This document shows positions 1 through 10,500 of a stretch of 64,000 nt of DNA, in pieces. Positions within the stretch are counted from its first letter, which is position 1. Each line of letters starts with the position of its first letter. Source of the DNA: Leptasterias polaris (Eukaryota; Echinodermata; Asteroidea; Forcipulatida; Asteriidae); contig JAZGTN010000064.1 of the NCBI GenBank assembly GCA_037783415.1, positions 2,405,001-2,469,000 of the forward strand, written 5' to 3'. A model generated the notes under the pieces. The model searched no databases, was not told the DNA's origin, and was given only the letters and a program-made list of their open reading frames with translations. Position numbers and translations under genes: made by a program.

Positions 1-298
1 TAGCCAGCTGGACCACTTGGAGTGAATTTTGACTGGTCCTCAGTTGTTTTAACTGGCATTTGGTCAGCAGACCACTGTTGAGGGAGAACGTACGCTGTAG
101 GAAAAATCTGAAAAATTGTAACTGTCTATAGTCTGCAATGTCTATAAAAGCCTAAACATTGTACATGTTTTGCAGCCCTTATACTTGATGGCATAATGCC
201 TATTTTGTTCCAAGGACCAAAAGTCATGCCTGACGAAGTGGTTATAGTTACGTTCTGAGTGCAGATACATGAAGAGTAATGAAACATGCCTTTTTTTT
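1..298. repeat. Dispersed repeat, left copy flanking POMK
   Basis: This matches 4155-4437 almost base for base in the same orientation, so POMK lies between two direct copies about 4.15 kb apart. The left copy carries several 3-4-bp insertions relative to the right one and is cut by the window edge. Related, more diverged sequence occurs at 28568-28680 and 29215-29370, where it is split by another element. No coding potential seen. Confidence 0.9.
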
Positions 299-785
299 AA
301 TATTCCTCTTGAGGAATTGGTACTGGTATCTAAAGGTAAACGCTAAATATTAACGTTTAAAAAAAGAAAATTCAAGCCAATATTTCACTGCACGGCTGGA
401 ACTCTCACTCACTCCTGCTTGACGAAAGAACTTAAATGGTGTTTAGAAAGTAGCGTTGTCAAGACTCAAGACCTACATGTACTTGTCGTAGACCCCAAAA
501 CTGTTTATGATTTTGACACTCTCAAAGTGCCTGTTCCTCTCTGTTTTGCAATTTTTCTGTACAGCTACAGGTAAGGATGACTAAGGGATATAAAGTGGCA
601 GTCGGATATAGTATTTTTGCCAGCCTTTGCTTTTTAAGTTTGTTGGGTCTACCTTTTTGGAATTATGCACTCAAGTAAAACTTGATTGCAAAAGTAGGTT
701 TTTTTGTAAAAGATTTAAATCAGTGCTTTTCCCAAGAAGATAAAATTTAATCAAAAAGGTAATTCATGTTATTCTTACTGTGCAG
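299..785. other. Non-coding upstream stretch of POMK
   Basis: AT-rich sequence with no ORF of note and no recognised repeat. It ends in a pyrimidine-rich acceptor-like sequence with AG at 784-785, which suggests that the first coding exon of POMK is preceded by an untranslated exon. I cannot place that exon or a promoter. Confidence 0.4.
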
Positions 786-800
786 AATTATTAGCAGAGT

Positions 801-3078
801 ATGAAATTACCGTGGCGATGTGCCATCTGCTTCACCCTACTGACTGTTGGAATAGTTGTTGGTTACAACTGGTGTCGAAAGTTGACCTCTCCGGAGGAAC
901 TTTGGAAGTTAAAAGAATATGTACATGTTCCCAAGCGGACGCTGTCCGTTCAGAATCAGCCCAAGGTGGGAAACCCACACATTGGGAAAGGAGCAGATTC
1001 CTTGATTTGTGATGACAGAGGCACGGATTGCCATGACAACAGACACGACAACTGGAAGCCCTTTCTTAACTGTGGACAAATTGCGGAAGTGACATTGGAG
1101 AAGAAAATCGGGGAAGGTCTCGTCAAACAAGTAAGTCAGATTTTAGTCCATGATTTTGCTTTGGCAAAAATTTGTGAACCTTGGCTAGATTTCTCAAAGC
1201 ACTAAGATTCATCTTAAGATGAGTTGCCAATATCACCAGAGTGATTTGTATTGTAACATCACACTTTTGCCTAGCAATAAAGATTAACACACAGTTAAGA
1301 TCAATCTTAGCTTTTTGTGAAATCGGCTCCTGGTTCTTTGGGAGGCTAATCATCCTTTACATTAGAGAAGCTGAACTGCGAAGGACACGGCTAAACAGCA
1401 GGCATGTAAAGCAGAGCTGCCAACATTTGCCCATCAATCAGGGGAATATTAGGGGAAAAGTTTCCATAATCAGGGAGATTTTCAAATGTGTTCATCAGAA
1501 CGTGGAAAGATTGGTTCAGGGAACTTTCTGCAGAATTGGGGAGAGTTGGCAGCTCTGGTAAAGTTGCCTTTTGGCAGCCAGCCACATCGACCCGTATATG
1601 ACCACGGAGCACAGCTAGAGATCAAAGGTATCCAGAGGGAGGAAAAACCCTCGTGGCAACAGGAGAGAACAAACGCACAACTCTACTCACATGTGGCCCT
1701 AGCTAGGAATCAAACCAGGGCAAATGGTGAAAGGCAAGCACTAGCCACCCATGCCACCCTGATTTTAACTTGGGTCTAGTTTTACATTTCAGTGTTTATT
1801 TGATGCGTGTCCAACATTTATAATGGCTTTTTGCCGTGTTTTTGTCCTTGGTGTTCCGAAGGTGCCCAAGAGATGTAGCATCTGTATATAGCGCCCTCTG
1901 TTTACAAGTTACCATGCAAGATTGTTATGTCAAAGGTTAAAGTTCAGAGGTCAATAAAAGAACAAGCATCTTCTTGTATTCACATTGCAACTATCAACAA
2001 CTCGTATTAGAACTTCCATATTTCTTTGCCTTTGTTCCGAAATATTAAAAGGGGTAATTTCACTTCTAAATGCATTAAGCTTGGTTTGATCAGGTCTTTG
2101 AGTATTGAACGTCCAGGTGTATAAAGACCTCACTCGGCTTTGACCTCGTACAAAAAACAATGTTCTAGGTGTATACAAAAACAGGTTAATCAGTCATCCG
2201 TTTTCTGGTTCGTGCAAGTTTGGGGAAGTAGATGCTTTCGGCATTAACTGGTTAAACTTTACTTGACATTCAACAATAATTTGTAATCAATGAGGTATTT
2301 TTCCTTGCTGTACATGTAGGTTTATCTCGGAAGATGGCAAGAGATGAGGTTTGCATACGCCAACCTGAGCCATCCTAGATATCTTGAAGACTTTCTCCAC
2401 GGTGCTGAGATGCTTCAAGCTATGCAGGTCAGCAAACATGTTGTCCAGCTTCTAGGCTCATGCCTTGATATCGACCCCCCAGTCATCATCACAGAATACC
2501 ACGAACTAGGATCTGCTGAAAAGATAGAAGACATCTTCTCACAGCAGGGTGGCCTTGCCGACAGAAACACACTCAGGACCCGATTCCATTTGTGCTTGGA
2601 CTACGCCAAAATCCTTTCTTTCTTACATTCCAGCCCAGTTGGCACACGCATCATGTGCGATAGCAACGACCCAACGAAAACACTCTCCCAGTTTTTGGTA
2701 ACGAACGACCTCGGTCTGGTCATCAACGACCTGGATGCCCTCCCATTGGTCGACAGAACCAGAGGATTGCTTGCTAAATGCGGCCCCAGACAACTCTACG
2801 ATGACTTTGTTGCACCGGAACAGCTTTGGCCATTCCAGGACAAGGCCTTCCGAGATGAAGACATGCCACCTTATGACGAGAAGACAGACATCTGGAAAGT
2901 ACCAGATGTAACTGATTTACTTCTTGGGAAGGTTGATCATAGTGACATTGTTAGGCTGCATTTATTTAAGCTTCACAAACAGTGCAAAGAAAGGGACCCT
3001 TCGCTGAGACCAACTGCAAAAGAAATACTTGCGAAGTACCAAGAGATATTTGTTTCCATCGTTAGTGATAGTGATTAG
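801..3078 (+). CDS. POMK: Protein O-mannose kinase, two coding exons
   Basis: Model: join(801..1130, 2320..3078), 362 aa; human POMK is about 350 aa. Known role: an ER-lumenal type II membrane kinase that phosphorylates carbon 6 of mannose in the core M3 O-glycan of alpha-dystroglycan, before matriglycan addition. Visible: a short cytosolic N-terminus and one hydrophobic anchor at residues 7-22; a glycine-containing nucleotide-loop region IGEGLVKQVYLGRW spanning the exon junction; the family catalytic-loop motif MCDSND at 222-227; the metal-site region NDLDALPL at 246-253; and DFVAPEQLWP from 272. The intron is phase 0 with donor GTAAGT and acceptor TAG at 2317-2319. The start is the first ATG in frame, just after a likely splice acceptor. 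The human protein shares the same motifs in order and I see no disruption, so it is probably active. Confidence 0.95.
1195..1333. repeat. Small dispersed inverted-repeat element, copy 1
   Basis: Lies in the POMK intron. It contains CACTAAGATTCATCTTA, AGATCAATCTTAG and TTGTGAAATCGGC blocks also found at 9148-9285 and, with both ends, at 14468-14600. The 14468 copy has TTTCACAAAG near one end and CTTTGTGAAAT near the other, a MITE-like layout. No transposase is present. Confidence 0.75.
1334..2319. other. Rest of POMK intron 1
   Basis: No exon-like sequence in frame with POMK. The stretch 1640-1770 resembles a decayed SINE fragment on the minus strand (a GGTTTGATTCCTAG-like B-box block), and nothing else is recognised. 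Confidence 0.35.
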
Positions 3079-3079
3079 A

Positions 3080-3230
3080 ATAGACTGTACAAGTCTCACC
3101 CTTATTCAAACATTGGGACCTGCTAAAGTACGCAGTTTTGTTTCCTTCATGCGTTATTATAAAAGCAATGTACGTGTTACCAAAGTGATCCCAAAATAGT
3201 TCAAATACACACAAGACTTGCACAGTCTAT
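3080..3230. mobile_element. Short MITE of the GACTGTGCAAG family
   Basis: Ends are inverted repeats: ATAGACTGTACAAGTCTC on the left and GACTTGCACAGTCTAT on the right. The same ends bound three larger copies at 31298-32005, 38177-38913 and 54478-55174. Flanking TA at each end fits a TA target-site duplication. At 151 bp this is an internally deleted derivative. Its left end begins one base after the POMK stop codon, so it should be part of the 3' UTR. Confidence 0.8.
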
Positions 3231-3754
3231 TGCAAACAAAACAAATATTTGAAAACGCTTTATTGTTTTGTTCTGATTTAACTGTAACTTGAGGCCAATT
3301 TCACATCTGTAAAATGGAGCAACTCTTGGCACGGTTTGTAATTCATAATCTTTGCTTACCATAAGCAAAGCAAAAGTCACGCTAAGGTGCGGGCTATTTT
3401 TGTGTGAGCAGATGAGTGATGCAACAATGCATGTTCGACATGAGCACTCACACGTGCTGTCAATCTTTGTGTTAGTGCAAAAAACGCTTTATATCCTAAA
3501 ATAGCACTTGCGTTGCGCGAGAGTTTAACATTCTCAAAGCATCGTATTTTGCTTAAGTGTAGTTTGCCACGATGTACACACAAGTATGTGCCCCGATACA
3601 ACATTTTTGCACAGAGCATGTTCGTGCAAGATACTTTTTTTCAAAATCGAGATACAACGCTTTTGCACTTATGCATCAAAATCTTCTCGATCATTCATGA
3701 AATAGACTTTTGCTTGCATAAAATCTCTCTTGCAGGTAAACAGCTGAAGGAAGA

Positions 3755-3903
3755 GACCCCTGTACTGATGATTACGTCACAGTTTGTTTACTACATATTG
3801 CTTTTAGTGCTGTAACGGGGTACTACATTACCAACAGTAATTCCGTAAAGACAGTCTTCTGTAAAGTGGTTAACAAACTGTGACGTCATCAGTACTAAGG
3901 TCC
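3755..3903. mobile_element. Foldback element with about 35-bp arms
   Basis: The left arm carries GTACTGATGATTACGTCACA and the right arm the complementary TGTGACGTCATCAGTAC, closed by GACC and GGTC ends. About 149 bp with no coding capacity. Each arm contains an ACGTCA core. Confidence 0.75.
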
Positions 3904-4029
3904 ATTGAGGAACTACTGAATGTAGCAGGATTTATCTGCTGGGGTCAAGGTGTCCCGGTGTGGTTAATATTTGACATTGTTTATTCTTCCTACTTTAGTC
4001 TGATTTCCCATTTGTTTTGCCCTGGGACA

Positions 4030-4437
4030 GGATTTGCCCTTAACTTTTTTAATGACTGGCCAGCAGGTTAAGTTCATTTGTGGCTTCACTAGTTTGTCAG
4101 CTTTTTCACTAGTCCATAATCCATATGGAATACGAATGCTTTTCAAAACTGAGCTAGCCAGCTGGACCACTTGGAGTGAATTTTGACTGGTCCTCAGTTG
4201 TTTTAACTGGCATTTGGTCAGCAGACCACTGTTGAGGGAGAACGCTGTAGGAAAAATCTGAAAAATTGTAACTATAGTCTGCAATGTCTATAAAAGCCTA
4301 AACATTGTACATGTTTTGCAGCCCTTATACTTGATGGCATAATGCCTATTTTGTTCCAAGGACCAAAAGTCATGCCTGAAGTGGTTTAGTTACGTTCTGA
4401 GTGCAGATGTAAAGTAATGGAACATGTTCTTTTTTCC
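4030..4437. repeat. Dispersed repeat, right copy flanking POMK
   Basis: The part from 4155 on is the direct copy of 1-298. The part 4030-4154 (from TTGCCCTTAACTTTTTT) shows the fuller left side, which lies off the window edge for the other copy. A related copy at 28568-29370 has the same left and right halves split by an insertion. Confidence 0.85.
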
Positions 4438-5086
4438 CCATCCAAAATCACTGTTTAAAGAGTATTAGTCCCACAATTTTCCCAAGTGTTCAATTTTTTT
4501 GAATTGTCTTTCAAATTTACAATTAATTACATAATAACTGTGTTATATACCAGTGTTCTGATCAAATTTTATAACAACCTTGTTTTCAAAATTGTATGAC
4601 CAAATTCTTTCAAGGACTCTTTCTACCCATGCGTCTCTCAATGCTGAATTTTACTTTGCTGAAGAAATTCAAAAAAAATTCTCCTGCTCAAAATAAAATC
4701 TGAAAAGATGTAATTTCTTCAATTATTTAATTTATTATCAATAAATTAATTTTCAGTCTTTCAAAGAATGCAATTTAGCTAAAAATTGTTGACAAATTGT
4801 CTTCAAAAGTCTTAAATTAATAAAGAGGGACTCCGAGGTCAAATTCAGTTTTGTGATCCTCGAGTCCTTATGAAAGTGACTTAGTAAGAAAACAATTACA
4901 AGTGTCTTATCTCAATGGTGTAAAACATAATTTTATTTGAGGTTTAAGACTTGTAAAATTTCTTGTTCAAAATTTTCATACAGACTTGCATCTACATGTA
5001 TTGGAAAATGAGTGCATTACAAAACTGAACTGGATCGTAACCCTCTGTTTGTAACATTGGTAAGAGTAAAAATATAACTGTTCACA
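4438..5086. other. AT-rich intergenic stretch
   Basis: No gene seen. At 4825-4900 there is a fragment of a repeat (GGACTCCGAGGTCAAATTCA-like) that recurs at 40870, 45050-45525, 47500-47640 and 48500-48775. The remainder is low-complexity AT-rich sequence. Confidence 0.4.
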
Positions 5087-5390
5087 GATTCACGCATAAC
5101 TCAATTGGTATAAAGATGATCTTAGTGGGAAACTCCCTTTCAAATATTTTTGCTTGAAATGCTTTAGTTTTTGAGAAATGAGTAAGTTTTTGAGAAATTA
5201 GTAAAACTAAAACTCAATGTTTGAAAACAGTGAAAACATATAAGGTTTTTTCCCACTTTTTCTTGTGACTCCAATGACAAATTAAGCCTTAAAACTTTCT
5301 CAGGTTTGTTAATTCAATCACATCAAGAGTGGATACTGGTTTTGACAATTACCAATGATACATGCACTTTAAACAAATTGTATAATAGTT
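5087..5390 (+). repeat. Dispersed repeat family R5, copy 1
   Basis: Shares long blocks (TTCACAGATTCACGCATAAC, AAATGAGTAA, AACTCAATGTTTGAAAACAG, TGTGACTCCAATGAC) with 8812-9130 and 12355-12545 on the same strand and with 43205-43545 in reverse. No terminal repeats or coding capacity recognised. Confidence 0.8.
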
Positions 5391-6235
5391 CATGAATCTA
5401 TTGACCCCATTCACCTGATGTCTTCATCACTATAATGTTGGTTTGGGCCATTTTGGGAGTCAATGTCACTGTGTGTTTGACAGTGTAGTGCGAAGTTTAG
5501 GTAATTAGGCGTTAACTTGTCTTCTCCAAAAATGGCGAGAGTGGCAAAGTCGCTGCATGTGATGTGCGTGCAAGGGGTCAATAAATAGTAACTTTTCAGT
5601 AAAAGTATGCAAGAAGTCACCACGAAATTAAGCTTTAGAACAAAAATTGTATTATTTTCCATTGATTACAACAAGGTACATAATTGTATCACAAGTTATA
5701 TTTGTTTATAAATTAAGAAAGTGTCCTCTCACCTACATATATATTTTGATACAAAAAATTAACACTTTTGAGTTTTGTTAGAGTGTAACTGCTTTGAATT
5801 AAGACCACAGTTTCGAAATACTGAAAAATGAAGTAAGATTTGGAAGGTTGGTAAGTGAATCTCCCAAAAATGTATTGTTCATTTGAAATTCGGTGGTCCA
5901 CATTTCTAAGTTCCATATTCATAGAGCTGCTTTGAGCACAAACTAAATTATGCTTACCAGAAAAAGGTTTGGTTACCAGCCAAAATTCCTTGTCCTGTGT
6001 ACTACTGTCTGTGACTGGTATCCTGATCATGTTTGCTTAGTAGAAAATTGTTGAGGCAATATTTTCTGCTTAAGCAGCTCTAATAAATTTGGCCCAGGTT
6101 ATAAACTGAGTAGGTTTGCAGGTTACCCATAATTCGGACTGTCATATCATGGAGGTAGGAATTGAATGTCAACCCAACTTGAATGCAGGCAGGATAGCTT
6201 TCAAATTTGTCTGTATTAAGGGGAATTAAATTTCT
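5391..6235. repeat. Decayed foldback-type repeats, no gene
   Basis: 5401-5600 shares an ATTGACCCCATTCACC start and a CCATTTTGGGAGTCAATGTC block with 9302-9600 and 59400-59600. 5940-6080 carries GGTTACCAGCCAAAAT-type sequence also seen at 34900-35090, 48030-48240 and 57190-57520. The minus-strand ORFs here have no recognisable domain. Confidence 0.5.
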
Positions 6236-6239
6236 ACTT

Positions 6240-6600
6240 GGAACATTTCAAGAGGCACCAAGGCAATGATCTTGGGCATGGAACATTTCAAGAGGCACCA
6301 AGGCAATGATCTTGGGCATGGAGGTAATTGTAATTGCCCCAGTGTTGCCTCAGTGAAGTATAGGGCCTAATGGCATGGTGGGTTTACCTCTCTGTTGCCT
6401 CCATGTGAAGTATCAGGCCTGCAAGTTGAAACAAGGCATGGTGGCCATTGTCTCCATTGCCTCTGTGAAGTATCGGGCCTGCAGGGGGCACCAAGGCAAT
6501 GACCAGGGGCATAAAAGCAATTGTCTACTGCCTGAGTAAAGTGTCAGGCCTGTAAGGGGCACCAAGGCAATTGTTTCTATTGCTTCCATGAAGTATCAAT
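6240..6600. repeat. Degenerate minisatellite, GGCACCAAGGCAATG motif
   Basis: Starts with a perfect 40-bp tandem duplication (6240-6319) containing AGAGGCACCAAGGCAATGAT, then degenerate units with GGGGCACCAAGGCAATGACC and GTGAAGTATCGGGCCTG. The complementary motif (CATTGCCTTGGTGCCCCTTG) forms the array at 32577-33005, and one unit lies at 14600-14660. Confidence 0.85.
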
Positions 6601-7545
6601 CTTGGAAATATCCGTACTGTCTAAGCACAAATGATATCTATAATGTATGGTTTGTTTTTCAAACATTATTTTTTTATAAGTAAACATGTTATATTTTGTA
6701 AACCTATGTGTGTCATTGGCAGTTTAGAGGATTGGGTTCGTTTTTCTGTTTAATACATAAACAGTATTGTTTTATAAGTAAAAAATGTTATATTTTATAA
6801 AATTATGTGTGACATTTTGAGGATTGCTGGAATGTAAATTGATAGAGGTGTATATTTTTTAATTAATTAATAAAAAACAAATGGCTTTGGGTACAACAAG
6901 TGCATACGTTTGTGTGTGTTTCTACATGATATTAATGGGCGCTTTGGGCTATAAAAAGTGTTTGCTATGAAATGAATATAGTTGGAAAGATGTTTTAAAA
7001 GTAGAACAAAAATGATTCACACAAAATCCCTTTGGATATTGGATGCAGAAGCACTATATTTGTCTGTATTTCACTCATGCTTGTGTGATAACTGATAAGA
7101 GTATTGAAGGACCAGTCACTGGTGAAGGAGTTTTGCGATAAAGCAAAGAAGCATTTTCACAACTTGGAGATGATCCATCCTGACACGTTTGGCAACTTGC
7201 AACTAATTATATTATTCTCTTTTTCATACACAAATATCAACAAGAAGTTTACATTAAAAGTGACTAGCTATCGGAAACAACACACACTCTACAGACACCC
7301 AAGGGTGTCAAACTGGCAAGGTTAATTTTCAGGTATCTTTCCACGTAACGGAGTCGGACAATAAATGTCAAACGCATTCTTTTTTCGCGCTTTCTTACTA
7401 GTGTCTTCGTGGTAAAGAGGTGTGGTATTATGAAGAGTGCCCTCAACATGCTTCGAGTGCCCTCAACATGCTTCGTGTGGAACAGAAGACATCACGCTTT
7501 GTGGCATACAAACACCCACTGTCAGAGTCTGGTGTCCCACCTTCT
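6601..7545. other. AT-rich DNA beyond the ELMOD3 stop codon
   Basis: Downstream of the ELMOD3 stop on the minus strand, so it should contain the ELMOD3 3' UTR, but I could not identify a convincing minus-strand polyadenylation signal. 6940-7060 is half of a foldback family (GGGCTATAAAAAGTGTTT, TTTTAAAAGTAGAA) whose complete palindrome is at 51288-51636. A 20-bp tandem duplication (AGTGCCCTCAACATGCTTCG) lies near 7437-7475. Confidence 0.45.
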
Positions 7546-10500
7546 TCAATCGTCTTCTGTTTCTAGTTCATGCACACCTACAAACACCAGGGTGTCGCCA
7601 GTCTCTCCCGGTCGGACATTCCCACCGTGTTTGTCAGTATGTCCCTGTAGGTACGTCTCAAGGGATTTGATAACATCGCGAGGATTCTTTTTAGCCTCCA
7701 GCTCAACATCTGTGAAACAGAAAAATTTAAATTGGTAAGTTTGCAAACAGTTTCAATTATTTTTTGTTTTCTTACACATCCAACAGCTCAAGTGCAAATA
7801 ACAGCATGTATCGGAGATGATGAAGGAATCTTCAGTTTTAGATTTGGGAGGAAAACCCCAACTGGGAAAACCCACGCAATTAGGTAGGGACTCGAAAGCA
7901 AATCCACATACAAGGCTCCAGTATGGGGTGAGATTCGAACCAGAGGTTCTACAGTGGTTAAAGGCGGGGAAAGAAACCAAAAGTGGCAGATCCAGAGATG
8001 CATACGCAGCCACATCGCCCCCCCCCCCCCTTCTTTGCCTCAAACATACTGGAACAAATAAATAACTGAATTCTTTTCATGATACCTTTGATGACAAATC
8101 CAGAATCCTTAATGGTTTTCTGTTTATGTTTCCAGATTTGATAGACCTGCAAGAATATTCCTGCGTAGAAATCATTGATTACTCCAAAGACTTGCTTTCG
8201 TCTGTTACACTCCCTGGTAAAAAAATAAATAAATAACAATTTAACAGTGCACTTTATTTACAAGTGGATGTGGGAGGGACAGGAGCCCTTTACCAGGAGA
8301 TAAACAGAAATTTGACAGTATTATTTCCACATCATAACATCAAGCATTGTAGAAAACAACAGCTGAACAAGTTCTGAGATGTGCCTTCCAAACAAAAGTT
8401 GATAACAATCATAGAGTACATTTTCCTTCATTGAAGGGGCACATTAGGTTCGCATTGAGCACTTTGGGCTATAAAAAGCATTTGTCTTGAAATGAACATG
8501 GTTTGAAAAATATTTTAAAAGTAGAATATAACGATTCACATAAATATCCCTTGAAATTGGGTGGTTTTTGTGTAGTTTCGTCACAGAACACGGTCTGCTA
8601 TTTTGTAGAACCAAATTTTTGACTCCCCAAAATGGTGGATCATATGTTCCACTAGTTGTATTTCAAGAGACATTATTTGTAACTGCTAACAAATTACGAC
8701 ACACTGTAGGTGTTTTAGTGAATGAACAACCCTTGAAAAGGACAAGGAGCAATTCCAAACAGCAACATTTTGAGAGATTTGAATGTAATGTGTCCCTTTA
8801 AAGGCCCACAAATGTTCACAGATTCACACATAACTTACATGATTTAAAGTAAGTAATGGTAGAGAGGGTTCCTTAAAATATTTCTGCCTAAAATGCTATC
8901 GTTTCTGAGAAATGAGTAAAACAATAGTTTTTATCGCGCGCGATAATAAACTCTATGTTTGAAAAACAGAAAACACATAAGGTCTCTTTTCACTATTTTC
9001 TCGTGACCTCGATGACCAATTAAGCTCAAATTTTCACAGGTTTGTTATTTCATGTATGTGGTTGATTACACAAAACATGAACACTGTCTGTGATTATTTT
9101 GTCAGCTCTGCCAATCCTGTATAATACCTTTAAGCTATACACAAATCATGCACTAAGATTCATCTTCAGATGAGATTAATATAGCCATAGAGATTTGTAT
9201 AGTGACACCACACTTTTGCTTAGCAATTAAGATTGATACAAAGTTAAAATTAATTTCAACTCTTTGTGAAATCGGCCCCTGGTTGTTGATGGCACAGGTA
9301 ACATGGTCTATTGACCCAATTCACCAAACCTCATCATCACAATGATTTTGGTTGCACCATTTCGGAAGTCAAAGTCCAGTGTAGTCCACAGTTTTGGCCA
9401 CGCGGTTTTACATGCTTATCATTGACTTCCAGTAGCCGGGTGTGACTGTGGTGCAATAAAAGAGCATCCGGATCAATTTTTGAAGTCAAAGCCCATTGTA
9501 GTGTGCAGTTGTGGCCACGCGGCATTTACATGTTTATCATCGGCTCCCAAAATGGCTAACATGGCAGACTACTGTCTGCTGTGTGTAACAATAGTACAAT
9601 AAAGCACTATCCGAATCAATGAAAGATAAACTAGATAACCAGGCTTGCTTGCTGGGAGATTTCTTTTACCTCGAGAGACAGTCCTCGCGGAGACATTGTA
9701 AGGCAATTCTTGTCATATTGATGGACATCACCGAGAAAGGAAAATTCTGAAATAAAAAGATGAAAAGCAGTAAAGAAACAACTGTGTGAATTCAAACTAG
9801 AATTTCATAATTGTCTTCTCTCAATGGATATTTCCATGGTGCTACAATGAACCTCTTTTATCATTTAAGCCGCTGTGCTTTCCTGTGCGCAAAGCTGTCT
9901 TGAATAATGAACTTCATCAATATCAAAATGGGGTCAGACTGTTATGCCCTTCCCTCGTATTGTAGGACTCGGACTGGAGTCCAGGACTTTGAGACCAGGG
10001 GCTTGGACTCATGTCCTTTTAGACTATGACTCTCCTTAACCCTTACAGTGCCAGCCTCGTTTTGGTAATGCTGTATCCACAGGCCGGCCATTTTTTTTTT
10101 TTGGGGGGGGTCGAGTAGTAGTAGAACGTAGTAGGGAACTATGGCGGCCTGTGGATGGAGATTCAGTATGACGTTTCAGAACGTTGGCGGTGCTCGAAGG
10201 GTTCCTTACAGTGCTGGCAGCGTTTTGGCAATTCTTTATCCACAGGGCAATTTTTTATTTATTTTTGTCAAGTAGGAGAACGTAAGGGAACGTTGGTGGC
10301 CTGTGGATGGATATTCAGTGTGACGTTTCAGAATGTTGGCGGCGCTCGAAGGGTTAAGTAAGTCTGACTCTAGTTCAATTTTGGCCATGAATCTCAAACT
10401 CAAATTTCACCCAAGTGACTTGTGACTCGGATTTAGACTTAGACTCAAACCAAGTGACTCAAGACTCAGACTCTGACTCTACCCTAGTGATTTGAGACTT

